Assembly (NCBI RefSeq): GCF_020166345.1
Contig: NZ_JAIUJS010000003.1
Location: forward strand, 248,001 to 312,000
Direction: 5' to 3'
DNA length: 64,000 nucleotides
Source: Winogradskyella vincentii
GTDB lineage: Bacteria; Bacteroidota; Bacteroidia; Flavobacteriales; Flavobacteriaceae
Under the pieces are notes generated by a model. It did not search any database and had not been told where the DNA came from. It saw nothing but the letters and a program-made list of their open reading frames with translations. Below, piece after piece: positions 15,821 to 25,729 of this stretch. How positions within the stretch are numbered: position 1 is the stretch's first letter; the number at the start of each line of letters is the position of its first letter. The translations under genes and the position numbers were made by a program.

Positions 15821-16903
15821 ATTGTTATAATAATCGAATGCTTCAAAAATTAGGTCATTACTCACCTCGCAATCTATTGTTGGTTTGCCAATGGCATTTA
15901 GCAATACAAATTTAACTTTGCCATGACTATTCTTTTTGTCGTGCTTTAGCAGCCTAATGATAACTTCCAGATCTTGATGGTTTATTTCAACCTTCTGAAA
16001 TGATTTTAATATACCATCAGTTATATTAGCTAGTTCTTCTAAAGACATTCCACATACTTTTGTAGATAGGTAAGCTTCAAGTAACATGCCAATAGCAATC
16101 GCCTCGCCATGTAGTAATGGAGTCTTATCTGCATTTTGCAAGAAATAACTTTCTATAGCATGGCCTAAGGTATGTCCAAAGTTTAATATTTTCCTCAGTC
16201 CTTTTTCTGTAGGATCCTCTGAGACTATATTATTCTTAATAACCACTGAATCGTAAATGAGCTGATCTAGATCTGATATATCTAATTTTTCAAGTTGGGT
16301 CAAAGTATCCCAATAGTTCCTATCGGTGATTAATCCATGTTTAATCATCTCTGCATAACCAGAAATCATGTGATTTTGGGGTAGGGTGTCTAGAAATGAT
16401 GTATCAATTAATACCATACTTCCTTCACTAATAACTCCAATCTGATTTTTAAGAGAACCTAAATCTACACCTGTTTTACCACCAACTGATGCATCAACCA
16501 TAGCTAATAGGGAAGTTGGTACATTTATATAATCAATGCCTCTCATATAGGTACTCGCAACAAATCCTCCTAAATCAGTAACAACACCACCTCCCAAATT
16601 GATCATTAAACTTTTACGGTCAGCATGGTATTCAGAGAGTGCTTCCCACACACCTGTGCAAATATCAATTGTTTTATGGTCTTCTCCTTCGGGCATTTCC
16701 ATAACTTCTACTACAATATTATTTGACTCTAATTTTGATAGAAATTGCGGTAGACAATAGTCGTGAGTATTGGTGTCAACCAGAATAAAAATACTTGACG
16801 GATTAGTATTTTTAATGTGCCTATTTAACTCTATATATACATCAGAATTAAAATAAACAACTGCACTTTTAGTCGGGATAGATTTCATTTTGAAAAGTAT
16901 CAA
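15815..16903 (-). CDS. aroB: 3-dehydroquinate synthase
   Basis: A 362-residue NAD- and metal-dependent enzyme that converts DAHP to 3-dehydroquinate in the shikimate pathway. Marks are LGGGVVTDLGGFVAST (103-118), INVPTSLLAMVDASVGGKTG (126-145) and probable Zn ligands Glu185, His248 (FGHTLGHAIES) and His265 (LLHGEAIAIGM). The frame opens at 16903; the internal ATG at 16888 (MKSIPTKSAV) is also possible and gives 357 residues, closer to the family start. It is divergent from proline dehydrogenase. Confidence 0.95.
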   Translation of the reverse strand: MILFKMKSIPTKSAVVYFNSDVYIELNRHIKNTNPSSIFILVDTNTHDYCLPQFLSKLESNNIVVEVMEMPEGEDHKTIDICTGVWEALSEYHADRKSLMINLGGGVVTDLGGFVASTYMRGIDYINVPTSLLAMVDASVGGKTGVDLGSLKNQIGVISEGSMVLIDTSFLDTLPQNHMISGYAEMIKHGLITDRNYWDTLTQLEKLDISDLDQLIYDSVVIKNNIVSEDPTEKGLRKILNFGHTLGHAIESYFLQNADKTPLLHGEAIAIGMLLEAYLSTKVCGMSLEELANITDGILKSFQKVEINHQDLEVIIRLLKHDKKNSHGKVKFVLLNAIGKPTIDCEVSNDLIFEAFDYYNNL

Positions 16904-16955
16904 TTTGAGCTTGTGAAAATACTCAGATTTTAGAAAAAATTAATGCTATTATAAA

Positions 16956-16963
16956 TATATTTG
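16956..16963 (+). promoter_or_regulatory. -7 box of the proline dehydrogenase promoter
   Basis: TATATTTG fits TAnnTTTG exactly and ends 22 bases before the ATG at 16986. Confidence 0.6.
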
Positions 16964-16985
16964 TAATAATATATTCTAGTAACAA

Positions 16986-18158
16986 ATGAAAGATCGTACA
17001 TTATTTGAAAATACAGAAACTGCATTTGTTTTAAAATCAGATTCTGAATTAGAACGCGCCTATTTTTTGTTTAAAATGATTTCTTCACAACCGCTAGTGA
17101 AAATAGGCACTGCGGCAACAAATTTTGCGTTAAAAGCAAATTTACCAGTCGAAGGATTAATAAGATCTACTGTGTTTGATCACTTCTGTGGTGGTGTAAA
17201 TGAAGAAGATTGTTTGCATGTAATTGATAATTTATATGCAAAGGGTGTAAGTTCAGTTTTGGACTATTCAGTTGAAGGAAAGGAAACTGAAGAACAGTTT
17301 GATAATGCCGTAAAAAAAATATTAAAAATTGTACAGTTTTGCGACGAACGTGATGCTATGCCAATAGTAGTGTTTAAACCTACAGGTTTTGGAAGATTTA
17401 AGTTATATCAAAAAATAACAGAAGGTAAACAGCTCACTGATGCTGAAAAAGAAGAATGGAATAGAATTGTTGAGAGATTCAAATCAATTTGTGAATTTGC
17501 AAAGGAAAAAGATGTTGAAGTATTAATAGACGCAGAAGAAAGTTGGATGCAAGATGCAGCAGATGAGCTTGTTGAAGAAATGATGCGTTTATACAACAAG
17601 GATAAAGCGATAGTTTATAATACTTTACAATGTTATCGTTGGGATAGGCTAGACTATTTAAAATCCTTGCATCAGAGAGCTAATTCAGAAGGATTTAAAA
17701 TTGGAATGAAAATTGTCCGTGGTGCATACATGGAAAAGGAAAGGAATAGGGCAGAGGAGTTAGGTTACAAATCACCAATTTGTGAAAATAAGAATGCAAC
17801 AGATGAAATTTTTGATAATACCTTGACTTATATTTTAAATAATCTTAGTGATATATCTATTTTTATCGGAACGCATAACGAAGAGAGTAGCTATTTAGCT
17901 ATGGAATTAATGGAAACATACAGCATTGATAAAAATGATAACAATGTATGGTTTGGGCAGTTATATGGTATGAGTGACCATATAAGTTTTAATCTAGCAT
18001 CACAAGGTTATAATGTAGCAAAGTATATTCCTTTTGGACCAGTAAAAGATGTCATGCCTTACCTTATTAGAAGGGCAGAGGAAAACACATCTGTTGCTGG
18101 GCAAACAAACAGAGAGCTTGAATTATTGAAAACTGAACGAAAAAGGCGTAAGATTTAA
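16986..18158 (+). CDS. Proline dehydrogenase (monofunctional)
   Basis: A 390-residue FAD enzyme that oxidises proline to pyrroline-5-carboxylate and passes electrons to the quinone pool. Visible family segments are MPIVVFKPTGFGRF, VLIDAEESWMQ, CYRWDRLDYL, KIVRGAYMEKERNRA and the C-terminal YLIRRAEENTSVAGQ, whose two arginines grip the proline carboxylate. There is no P5C dehydrogenase domain, so the second step must be encoded elsewhere. It ends 5 bases from the convergent deacetylase gene that marks the edge of the polysaccharide locus. Confidence 0.93.
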   Translation: MKDRTLFENTETAFVLKSDSELERAYFLFKMISSQPLVKIGTAATNFALKANLPVEGLIRSTVFDHFCGGVNEEDCLHVIDNLYAKGVSSVLDYSVEGKETEEQFDNAVKKILKIVQFCDERDAMPIVVFKPTGFGRFKLYQKITEGKQLTDAEKEEWNRIVERFKSICEFAKEKDVEVLIDAEESWMQDAADELVEEMMRLYNKDKAIVYNTLQCYRWDRLDYLKSLHQRANSEGFKIGMKIVRGAYMEKERNRAEELGYKSPICENKNATDEIFDNTLTYILNNLSDISIFIGTHNEESSYLAMELMETYSIDKNDNNVWFGQLYGMSDHISFNLASQGYNVAKYIPFGPVKDVMPYLIRRAEENTSVAGQTNRELELLKTERKRRKI

Positions 18159-18163
18159 TTCTC

Positions 18164-19294
18164 TTAAAATAGTTTGTCAAGAATAATTAGGCTTAGTTTA
18201 CGGAAACGATAAGCATATTTACTTAAAACATTCCCATTGTGGTATTTAAATAAGGTTACTAAAAATTGGGGATTCTTAATGTAATGATCTTTTTTAGAAG
18301 TTTGTATAAAAGAAGTCATTGCTTTTCTCCTTATAATTTTTAGATCATGTATCTTGGTTGTCTTACTTTTTAAAGCAGATCCACCAGTCATAGCCTTGTA
18401 GCCGTGATCTTTTGCAGAATTAATACTAAGTTGATTGTTACCGCCTCCTGGCCAACAAATAAAATCGACAGATTTATTTAGTTTTTCTTCAATAATTGTT
18501 TTGCTTTGCTTTAATTCATATGAATAACGACTTTCAATTTCCGCATCTGATTCATATCTTCCAGGTAAATCATTAAGTTTTTCATTTAATTTTGTAATAA
18601 ATTCCTTTTTGTTAATAGTGTTTTTAGAATTAGAATATTCATTAATTGCGTATTCATTTAATTGTCTATCTGGAAAATACCTGCGGGTACGCAACGCTCT
18701 GTCATATTCAAATATAGGTGTACCGTGCTTTATAAACTTAGATTGATCTTCATTAATGTAATATGGTTTTCTATTTGGATGACTCAACCAAGCTAACCAA
18801 CTATATTCTGGTTGTCCAGTGTAAATGTCTACTACTTTATTTGAGTAAAAAAGAAAGTCATGACTCATGCTATGGGATTGGGTATCCATAACCCCCGAAT
18901 CTTGCATTGTTTTAAGTTCTGCCCAATTTAAAAACCCAAGTGGAGAAAGTTCAGATATATCTATTTTGTTATCCCAGACATCCTCTAGGTTATATCTAAT
19001 ATCTATCTCATTTTGAATAAATTCTGGATTTACAAATATTGTTCCCTTCAATCCATATTTTTTTAATATTGGATATGCATAAACCCAGTTATCTAGATAT
19101 CCGTCGTCAAAGGTAAGTACGACTTTATTTTTTGCATTTGGATCATCTAGCCATGAGTCAATAAATATAGTTTCAAAATTGTTATTAACTAAATATTTGC
19201 AAAAATTCTCAAAATGGTCTAGAGATATAGATAGCCAATTTCTGTACCAGTTTTCATTTTCACAACCAATACTATGAAGCATTAAAGTTATCAT
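18164..19294 (-). CDS. Polysaccharide deacetylase (CE4, NodB-like), last gene of the polysaccharide locus
   Basis: A 376-residue protein with the CE4 core. Motif 1 is VVLTFDDGYLDNW, with the catalytic Asp and the metal Asp. Motif 2 is DTQSHSMSHD, with two metal histidines. A later motif is FICWPGGGNNQ. The N-terminus MLHSIGCENENWYRNW is typical of capsule-linked deacetylases. There is no signal peptide, so it may act on lipid-linked sugar in the cytoplasm or on nucleotide sugar. It follows wzc by 23 bases and is the last gene of a long minus-strand run. Confidence 0.88.
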   Translation of the reverse strand: MITLMLHSIGCENENWYRNWLSISLDHFENFCKYLVNNNFETIFIDSWLDDPNAKNKVVLTFDDGYLDNWVYAYPILKKYGLKGTIFVNPEFIQNEIDIRYNLEDVWDNKIDISELSPLGFLNWAELKTMQDSGVMDTQSHSMSHDFLFYSNKVVDIYTGQPEYSWLAWLSHPNRKPYYINEDQSKFIKHGTPIFEYDRALRTRRYFPDRQLNEYAINEYSNSKNTINKKEFITKLNEKLNDLPGRYESDAEIESRYSYELKQSKTIIEEKLNKSVDFICWPGGGNNQLSINSAKDHGYKAMTGGSALKSKTTKIHDLKIIRRKAMTSFIQTSKKDHYIKNPQFLVTLFKYHNGNVLSKYAYRFRKLSLIILDKLF

Positions 19295-19317
19295 AAAATA
19301 TAATTCTTATTTGAGGC

Positions 19318-21684
19318 TTATTTTTTTTTAAAAAATCTATACCATTTTTTCTTTTTAGTCGGTGAGCTACCATATCCATAGCCGTAACCATAACCTTTTT
19401 TACCTTTTTTAACACCATTTAGAAGGAGTGTAAAATTAGGTAATCTATTATCTTCATATAACGGCTGTGCTACATGAACAAGTTGTCTCTTATCAACATT
19501 GTCCGCACTAACCACATATACGAATAGATCTGCAAATTCTGAGATCAACAAGGTGTCACTAACTAATCCAACGGCGGAAGTATCAACAATGACATAGTCA
19601 TATTGTTTTTCAGCATATTTAATAATCTCCTCAACTCTTTCACTCATTAAAAGTTCAGAAGGATTTGGTGGTATTGTACCTGAAGGTAAAATATCTAAAT
19701 ATTCATTTTCGGGATGATTACATATAACTTCACTTGGTTTTAAGCTAGAATCAACAATGTAGTCCGTCAATCCTATTTCTGGACCATCTGTTATACCTAA
19801 ATAATTGATAATTTTTGGTACTCTAATATCCATTTCGATTAGTAAAACCTTCTTATTAGAAAATGAAATAGAGCTTGCTAAATTTGTACTTGTGTGTGAT
19901 TTACCTTCCTGAGCCTTAGTGGAGGTAATAAACAGTTTCCTTCCTCTGTTTTTTACGTCCTTAAGCATGAAATCAATATTTGATCTTACAATTCTAAAGG
20001 CTTCAGCCTTAGGCGTGTAATCAACTTTCTTTATAAGTCTTTCTTTTTTAGAAGATTTTGGTATATCACCAATGTAAGGTATGTCTAGATGGTTTGTGAC
20101 ATCATCCTTGGTGTAAACTTTGTTATCTAATAAATCAATAATATAAATAATCCCAATAGGAATAAGCATACCAAAAATTAATGAGACCAAATAAATTATT
20201 ACGGTATTTGGTGCTACTGGATTAAATGATGAATAAGCTTTATCTACAATTTTGGCATTAGGTGAATACATACCTAGTCGTATAGCAGATTCTTCTCTTT
20301 TCTCCAAAAGATAAAGAAAAAGTGATTCTTTGATATCTTTCTGTCTTTGTATGGACCTAAATTTCCTTTCTTTGGTTGGAGCAGAATAAAGTTGTCCACT
20401 GATGCGTCTACTCTCATTATTCAGATTTTCAAGGGTGAGTTTAGAGGTTTCTTTCATACTCTCTAACGAATTCTGGAGACTTGTTTTTAAAGTACTAATT
20501 TGATTGTTTAATTCAATTACAACAGGGTTTTTTTCTGTGGAATTTCTAAGTAAGCGATCTCGCTGAGCAACTAGTTCGTTATGGCTTTTAATAATCTGAG
20601 CTGTATTGGTATCTCCTATTCCAATATTTGCAGGAAGAAGATCACTTATTTTATTGTCATCATTTAATTCCTCCTCTAAATAAGAAATCATCTGAATGCT
20701 GTTAGATGTAGTAGATATCTGTTGCTCAAGCTGTGTTCTAGCTTTGAGGTTTAAGTCCGTTTGTGAACCAATTGCAGTCAGATTATTTTGTTGTTGTACC
20801 AGCTCTGCATTTGATTCCACCTCACCTAATTCTTGAGACACTTGTTGCAATCTGTTATTAATAAAATCTGAGGTTATCTTAACAACTTCCTCTTTGTCTT
20901 TGAGAACATCATTGTTATATACTTTAATAAGTTCGTTCAAATAATCAATTGCTTTTTGCGGAACTGTTTGATTTAAAGCTAGATTAATAACACTTGATCC
21001 TTTTTCAACTGATATGGTTAATGATTTCCTATAAGCATTGGCTAATTTATTCACCGGTCGAATAGAAATTCTTAAATTTAAGTCGTTAACCATATATTCA
21101 GATTCTAAATTTGGTACAATAACAAACCCTCCATATTTAGAATTTATTTTATCTCCAAAAGTATGAAGCTTTCCATCTGAGTCCTTTTTGTCTGCTAAGG
21201 ATTTACCATCATCTTCAAACAAAATGAAATTGGTTTTGGATTTTATCCTAATAAGGATCCCTTTTTTTATTGTATAAATGAGTGAGTCACTTTCAAAAAA
21301 ATTAATCTTTACAGGGGGATTTTTGTAAATTTCATTTTGCTTTATTTTTCCAATCGAAAAATAGCTTATGTTTAAGTTTAAATTTTTTATAATGTTTTCT
21401 GCTAAAGTCCTAGATTGTAATATTTTAACTTCATCTTTGATTTTATCAGAACCTTGTGAAAAAAAACCCGAGTTTTTAACATCTTCTAGGCTGGGTAATT
21501 TTGTAGATTGATCTTCTTCTCTAAGTTTAATTGTGGCAGTAGCCTTATACTCATAAGTGGCATACCTTAAGTAAGTATAGCCTATTGCTATGGCTATAAT
21601 TATCGATAACAAAATCCATTTCCAGTATGACAGATATACTTCTAATATCTGAGAGATTTCTTTTCTAACCGATTTAGATTTCAT
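19318..21684 (-). CDS. Wzc-like chain-length regulator and tyrosine autokinase
   Basis: A 788-residue inner-membrane protein. The first helix is about 20-40, followed by a periplasmic Wzz domain and long coiled coils (about 260-430). The second helix is about 495-518. The cytoplasmic BY-kinase domain has Walker A TSTKAQEGKSHTST (587-600), Walker A' LLIEMDIRVPK and Walker B YVIVDTS (697-703). The C-terminal tyrosine cluster is Tyr765, 767, 769 and 771 in a GYG repeat plus Tyr782. Cycles of phosphorylation of that tail control polymer export with Wza. The Walker A' motif has IEMD where LIDxD is usual. It lies directly downstream of wza. Confidence 0.93.
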   Translation of the reverse strand: MKSKSVRKEISQILEVYLSYWKWILLSIIIAIAIGYTYLRYATYEYKATATIKLREEDQSTKLPSLEDVKNSGFFSQGSDKIKDEVKILQSRTLAENIIKNLNLNISYFSIGKIKQNEIYKNPPVKINFFESDSLIYTIKKGILIRIKSKTNFILFEDDGKSLADKKDSDGKLHTFGDKINSKYGGFVIVPNLESEYMVNDLNLRISIRPVNKLANAYRKSLTISVEKGSSVINLALNQTVPQKAIDYLNELIKVYNNDVLKDKEEVVKITSDFINNRLQQVSQELGEVESNAELVQQQNNLTAIGSQTDLNLKARTQLEQQISTTSNSIQMISYLEEELNDDNKISDLLPANIGIGDTNTAQIIKSHNELVAQRDRLLRNSTEKNPVVIELNNQISTLKTSLQNSLESMKETSKLTLENLNNESRRISGQLYSAPTKERKFRSIQRQKDIKESLFLYLLEKREESAIRLGMYSPNAKIVDKAYSSFNPVAPNTVIIYLVSLIFGMLIPIGIIYIIDLLDNKVYTKDDVTNHLDIPYIGDIPKSSKKERLIKKVDYTPKAEAFRIVRSNIDFMLKDVKNRGRKLFITSTKAQEGKSHTSTNLASSISFSNKKVLLIEMDIRVPKIINYLGITDGPEIGLTDYIVDSSLKPSEVICNHPENEYLDILPSGTIPPNPSELLMSERVEEIIKYAEKQYDYVIVDTSAVGLVSDTLLISEFADLFVYVVSADNVDKRQLVHVAQPLYEDNRLPNFTLLLNGVKKGKKGYGYGYGYGSSPTKKKKWYRFFKKK

Positions 21685-21730
21685 ATTATTAGATATTTTT
21701 TGCCTTAATTTTTATTTTAATTAATTATTT

Positions 21731-22510
21731 CTAGTTATTAGCTAAGAATATCGCAACAATAGTAGTAAGTGTTCCAATAGCACCGAGTAATAAATTATTG
21801 TTTTGATTGTATGTTGATGCCCTAATTCTCGCTCTGTTAGGTTCGACATAAATTACGTCGTTTTGTTGTAAATAATAGACAGGTGAATTAACTGTTTTTA
21901 TTGAAGTTAGGTCAACAGTTGCAAATTTCTTTTTACCATCTACCTCCCTTATAATTAAAACATTTTTACGAGCTCCATAAATTGTTAAGTCATTCGCCAT
22001 TCCTAGTGCTTCTAATAAGGTGATTCTTTCATCTTGAATTGTGAAAGTACCTGGATTTGAAACTTCGCCTATTATGGTAATTGTAAAATTTGCCAATCTT
22101 ACGTTTACAATAGGATCGTTAGCATAAGTACTAATTCTTTCAGTTAACAATGACGTAAGTTCTGTTCTTGTCAAACCTGCAACCTTTAAAGTTCCAAGAA
22201 CTGGAAATTGAATATTCCCTTCATAATCAACTAAATAAGATTGAACCTGTAGTTGTGCTTGGGCATTTAGTCCAACATTTGTGTTGTTGGCCACAACTGG
22301 CAAATTAAAAGGTCTTACGGTGTCTGGATCTAAAGCAGAAACATTAATAGTTATTATATCATCTGGCTTATATATAAGTTGTTCTGGTTCTGAAACCAAT
22401 AAACCTGCTTCCACTGGCTCGTCTTGAAAGTAAACCAAGTTTTTTCGAGACGCACAAGATGAAATAAACAATACAGATATAATTGATACTGTTAAAAGGC
22501 GATTTTTCAT
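21731..22510 (-). CDS. Wza-like polysaccharide export lipoprotein
   Basis: A 259-residue protein with a lipobox FISSC (Cys19). The Poly_export domain follows with LIYKPDDIITINVSALDP and YLVDYEGNIQFPVLGTLKVAGLT, and an SLBB-type domain with FTITIIGEVSNPGTFTIQDE and YYLQQNDVIYVEPN. A C-terminal hydrophobic helix (about 238-256) ends in NN, consistent with an outer-membrane helix as in the Wza barrel. It should form the outer-membrane conduit partnered with the Wzc kinase 46 bases downstream. Confidence 0.92.
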   Translation of the reverse strand: MKNRLLTVSIISVLFISSCASRKNLVYFQDEPVEAGLLVSEPEQLIYKPDDIITINVSALDPDTVRPFNLPVVANNTNVGLNAQAQLQVQSYLVDYEGNIQFPVLGTLKVAGLTRTELTSLLTERISTYANDPIVNVRLANFTITIIGEVSNPGTFTIQDERITLLEALGMANDLTIYGARKNVLIIREVDGKKKFATVDLTSIKTVNSPVYYLQQNDVIYVEPNRARIRASTYNQNNNLLLGAIGTLTTIVAIFLANN

Positions 22511-22525
22511 ATTTTATTTGATTAA

Positions 22526-24427
22526 TTATTTTATTTTATTCTCGTCTAATACTTCAAACGTTGAATTATTAGAAATGTATTCAGGAATAAGAGATTTTAT
22601 TGCTGATACAATCTCAAGTGGTTGTATTAAGGTATTAATATTTGATAATTTATTAATTTCTTTTTCAACAAACTCAATATCAACTCTTCTTGACTTCGCA
22701 ATCATGATTTTTTCATGATATGTTTTTTTGGTGTTTTCCCCATCAGCAAGAAGCTCTTCATATATCTTTTCACCTGGTCTTAACCCCGTTATTTTAATAT
22801 CAATATCTTCTGGATATCTGAGGCCAGACAATATAATCATATTAGTAGCTAAATTAAATATTTTGATAGGTTCTCCCATATCAAAAACAAATATTTCACC
22901 ACCATTTCCCATAGCAGCAGCCTCTAATACTAATTGACATGCTTCTGGAATAGTCATAAAATAACGTGTTATTTCTTTATGTGTAACGGTCAATGGGCCA
23001 CCTTTTTCAATTTGTTTTTTGAATAACGGAATCACTGAACCATTAGAACCTAAAACATTACCAAATCTAGTTGTTATAAACTTAGTGTGGCCTTTACCCT
23101 TTAAGCATGTAACATACAATTCAGCTATTCGCTTAGTAGCGCCCATGACGTTTGTAGGGTTAACGGCTTTGTCTGTTGATATTAAAACAAACTTGTCAAC
23201 ACTATGTTTAACGGAAATATCTGCAACATTTTTTGTACCACCAATATTCACACTTACCGCTTCAAAAGGGTTGTTTTCCATTAATGGTACATGTTTGTAT
23301 GCTGCAGCGTGAAAAACAACTTTTGGTTTATATTGATTGAAAATTTGATCTATTCTTGTTTTGTTTCTGACATCAGCAACTATAGCATCAATTTTAGTTA
23401 AACCTTCCTGTCTAAATTCTTGCTGAATATCATAAAGTGCTGATTCCGCATTATCTACTAGTATTAATTTTTTATAGTTATATAAGCTTACTTTTCGACA
23501 TATTTCACTACCAATTGATCCGGCGGCTCCAGTTATTAGTATAACTTTATTATCATATTGCTCTTCTAAATCAGGATTTTTAATATTTATAGGATCTCGA
23601 CCTAACAAATCTTCAATTTTCACCTCTTTAATTTGCCCAACGCTTAAATCTCCGTCGATCCAGTTTTGCACTGGTGGTACAATTTTCACCTTAAGTCCTA
23701 AATTAAACAGGTTGCCAGTTATTTGAAGTAATCTAGTAGGATCAATATTTTGTATCGATATTATAACATCTTCAACTTTGTTTTTTTCAATAAACTTTTC
23801 ATCTATTGTTGACAAACTGTAGACCTTAACCAAATCTATTTTCTTTCCTATTTTCCTGTCATCATCATCAATAAATCCTACAACTTGAAGTGTGTTTTTA
23901 GTGTCATTTACAATGGCGTCATAAGTTAACATCCCAGAACTACCAGCTCCAAATATTAATACATTAGAAATTGAATCTAAATCTTGCTTAATATAATTGT
24001 AAACTGATTTAATAAAAAGTTTAGACCCTATTAAAAATAGAATATTTAATAATAAATGAATGTAAACAATTGATCCTGAAATATTAAACAAACTATCAAC
24101 AACACTAATTTTTCTACTCAAAAAAGTAAAGAATATTAGAATTGTTGCAAGAATGTTGGCACCAATGACAATATTGACAATGTCTTTGAATCCTGTAAAC
24201 CTAACAACACCTTTGTATGACCCAACGGAAATGAAACTAATTGTTGCAGCAACTGCTACATAAGGTATTTGTTCAAAAAGTATCTTTAGGCTAAAATCAA
24301 ACTTAAAGTTAAATCTAATTAAATAAGCTATAAAAAATGCACCAATAACTATACATAAATCAAATAAAAGGACAAACCATTTGGACGCATACTTTTGAGA
24401 TATTCTATTTAAGATTTTTATTAGCAT
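22526..24427 (-). CDS. Membrane UDP-HexNAc 4,6-dehydratase (PglF/CapD/WbpM-like)
   Basis: A 633-residue protein. Four membrane helices occupy about 15-135. A first Rossmann-like segment has VLIFGAGSSGMLTYDA (156-171). The catalytic SDR domain starts at LITGAAGSIGSE (297-308). The active-site set is STDKAVNPTNVMGATK (417-432), with Asp419-Lys420 and Met428 in place of the usual Tyr, as in PglF-type dehydratases. The likely product is UDP-4-keto-6-deoxy-GlcNAc. It overlaps by 7 bases the upstream aminotransferase gene that would use this product. Confidence 0.92.
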   Translation of the reverse strand: MLIKILNRISQKYASKWFVLLFDLCIVIGAFFIAYLIRFNFKFDFSLKILFEQIPYVAVAATISFISVGSYKGVVRFTGFKDIVNIVIGANILATILIFFTFLSRKISVVDSLFNISGSIVYIHLLLNILFLIGSKLFIKSVYNYIKQDLDSISNVLIFGAGSSGMLTYDAIVNDTKNTLQVVGFIDDDDRKIGKKIDLVKVYSLSTIDEKFIEKNKVEDVIISIQNIDPTRLLQITGNLFNLGLKVKIVPPVQNWIDGDLSVGQIKEVKIEDLLGRDPINIKNPDLEEQYDNKVILITGAAGSIGSEICRKVSLYNYKKLILVDNAESALYDIQQEFRQEGLTKIDAIVADVRNKTRIDQIFNQYKPKVVFHAAAYKHVPLMENNPFEAVSVNIGGTKNVADISVKHSVDKFVLISTDKAVNPTNVMGATKRIAELYVTCLKGKGHTKFITTRFGNVLGSNGSVIPLFKKQIEKGGPLTVTHKEITRYFMTIPEACQLVLEAAAMGNGGEIFVFDMGEPIKIFNLATNMIILSGLRYPEDIDIKITGLRPGEKIYEELLADGENTKKTYHEKIMIAKSRRVDIEFVEKEINKLSNINTLIQPLEIVSAIKSLIPEYISNNSTFEVLDENKIK

Positions 24428-25548
24428 TTTGCAAAATACGTTTTTATACCTAAAACTACCCTAATTAATTCGTTATCAGTCAGGTTTGAACCACTAGGTA
24501 AGCAAAGTCCTTTTTTAAATAAATTTTCAGAAACACCATTAATATAGCTAGGTGCATTCTCAAAAACAGGTTGTAAATGCATTGGTTTCCATAGAGGTCT
24601 AGATTCAATATTGTCTTTGAGAAGAAATTCTCTAAGTTCTTCTCTAATCTTGTAAGATGGAAGTTGAATGCAAGTCAACCATCGATTTGAAAACATTTCA
24701 GTTGGTTCTTCTAAAAATTTAATTTCTTGAATATCACTAAATTCTTGCTTGTAAAAAGCGTGATTTGAACGTCTTTTATTGACATGATTGTCCAAGACAG
24801 TCATCTGCCCTCTGCCTATCCCAGCGACAATATTGGACATTCTATAATTATAACCAATTTCTGAATGTTGATAGTGCGGTGCATTATCTCTTGCTTGTGT
24901 AGATAGAAAAACTGCTTTTTCTTTTAATGCGTCTGATTTAGTTACTAACGCACCACCGCCTGAAGTTGTAATTATTTTATTGCCATTAAAGGATAATATG
25001 GCTAGGTCACCAAAAGTACCACACTTTTTATTTTTGTAGGTACTCCCTAAAGATTCTGCACTATCCTCTAATATTGGGATTTCATATTTATTAGCAATTA
25101 TCCTTATTTCATCAACTTTATATGGCATCCCATATAAATGAACTGCTATTATAGCTTTTGGTTTATTACCTTTTGCAATTCTATCTTTAATTGCATTCTC
25201 TAATTGTTCAGGACATATATTCCAAGTATCCTTTTCACTATCAACAAATACTGGAGTTGCACCTAAATAAGCAATAGGATTTGCAGAAGCTGAAAATGTT
25301 TTGCTCTGACAGATTACTTCATCACCTTTTTCAACGCCCAATAAAATTAGTCCTAAATGTAGCGCTGAAGTACCTGACGCTAGTGCTGCTACGTGGATAT
25401 CATCTTCTAGATAGCGTTCGAGATCATTTTCAAACCCATTTACATTAGGTCCAAGAGGAGCAACCCAATTTAAATCAAACGCTTCATTTATGTAGAATTG
25501 CTCTTTACCACTCATATGTGGTGAAGACAACCATATTTTTGTATTCAT
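24421..25548 (-). CDS. DegT/DnrJ/EryC1 sugar aminotransferase (PglE-like)
   Basis: A 375-residue PLP enzyme. The start KIWLSSPHMSGKEQFYI and ALASGTSALHLGLILLGV are typical of the PglE branch. The PLP lysine is Lys191 in LSFNGNKIITTSGGG and EDSAESLGSTYKNKKCGTFG (161-180) precedes it. It should transfer an amino group to C4 of the keto sugar made by the overlapping dehydratase. No PglD-type 4-N-acetyltransferase is adjacent. The 180-base gap upstream shows no gene and may hold a promoter. Confidence 0.9.
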   Translation of the reverse strand: MNTKIWLSSPHMSGKEQFYINEAFDLNWVAPLGPNVNGFENDLERYLEDDIHVAALASGTSALHLGLILLGVEKGDEVICQSKTFSASANPIAYLGATPVFVDSEKDTWNICPEQLENAIKDRIAKGNKPKAIIAVHLYGMPYKVDEIRIIANKYEIPILEDSAESLGSTYKNKKCGTFGDLAILSFNGNKIITTSGGGALVTKSDALKEKAVFLSTQARDNAPHYQHSEIGYNYRMSNIVAGIGRGQMTVLDNHVNKRRSNHAFYKQEFSDIQEIKFLEEPTEMFSNRWLTCIQLPSYKIREELREFLLKDNIESRPLWKPMHLQPVFENAPSYINGVSENLFKKGLCLPSGSNLTDNELIRVVLGIKTYFAKC

Positions 25549-25729
25549 AGGTTATTTATTAAGCTATAAACTTTAAAAGTTATAAAATAAAGGTGTTTGG
25601 GACCTAATTAATTAATAGCTATTTCGTGCTAATATAAGCGGTAAAGATTAATACAAATATTAATTACGATAAAAGGCTTATTTTAAACGATATAGAAAAC
25701 CTTCATGCTAAATGCGTAATTATACGTGA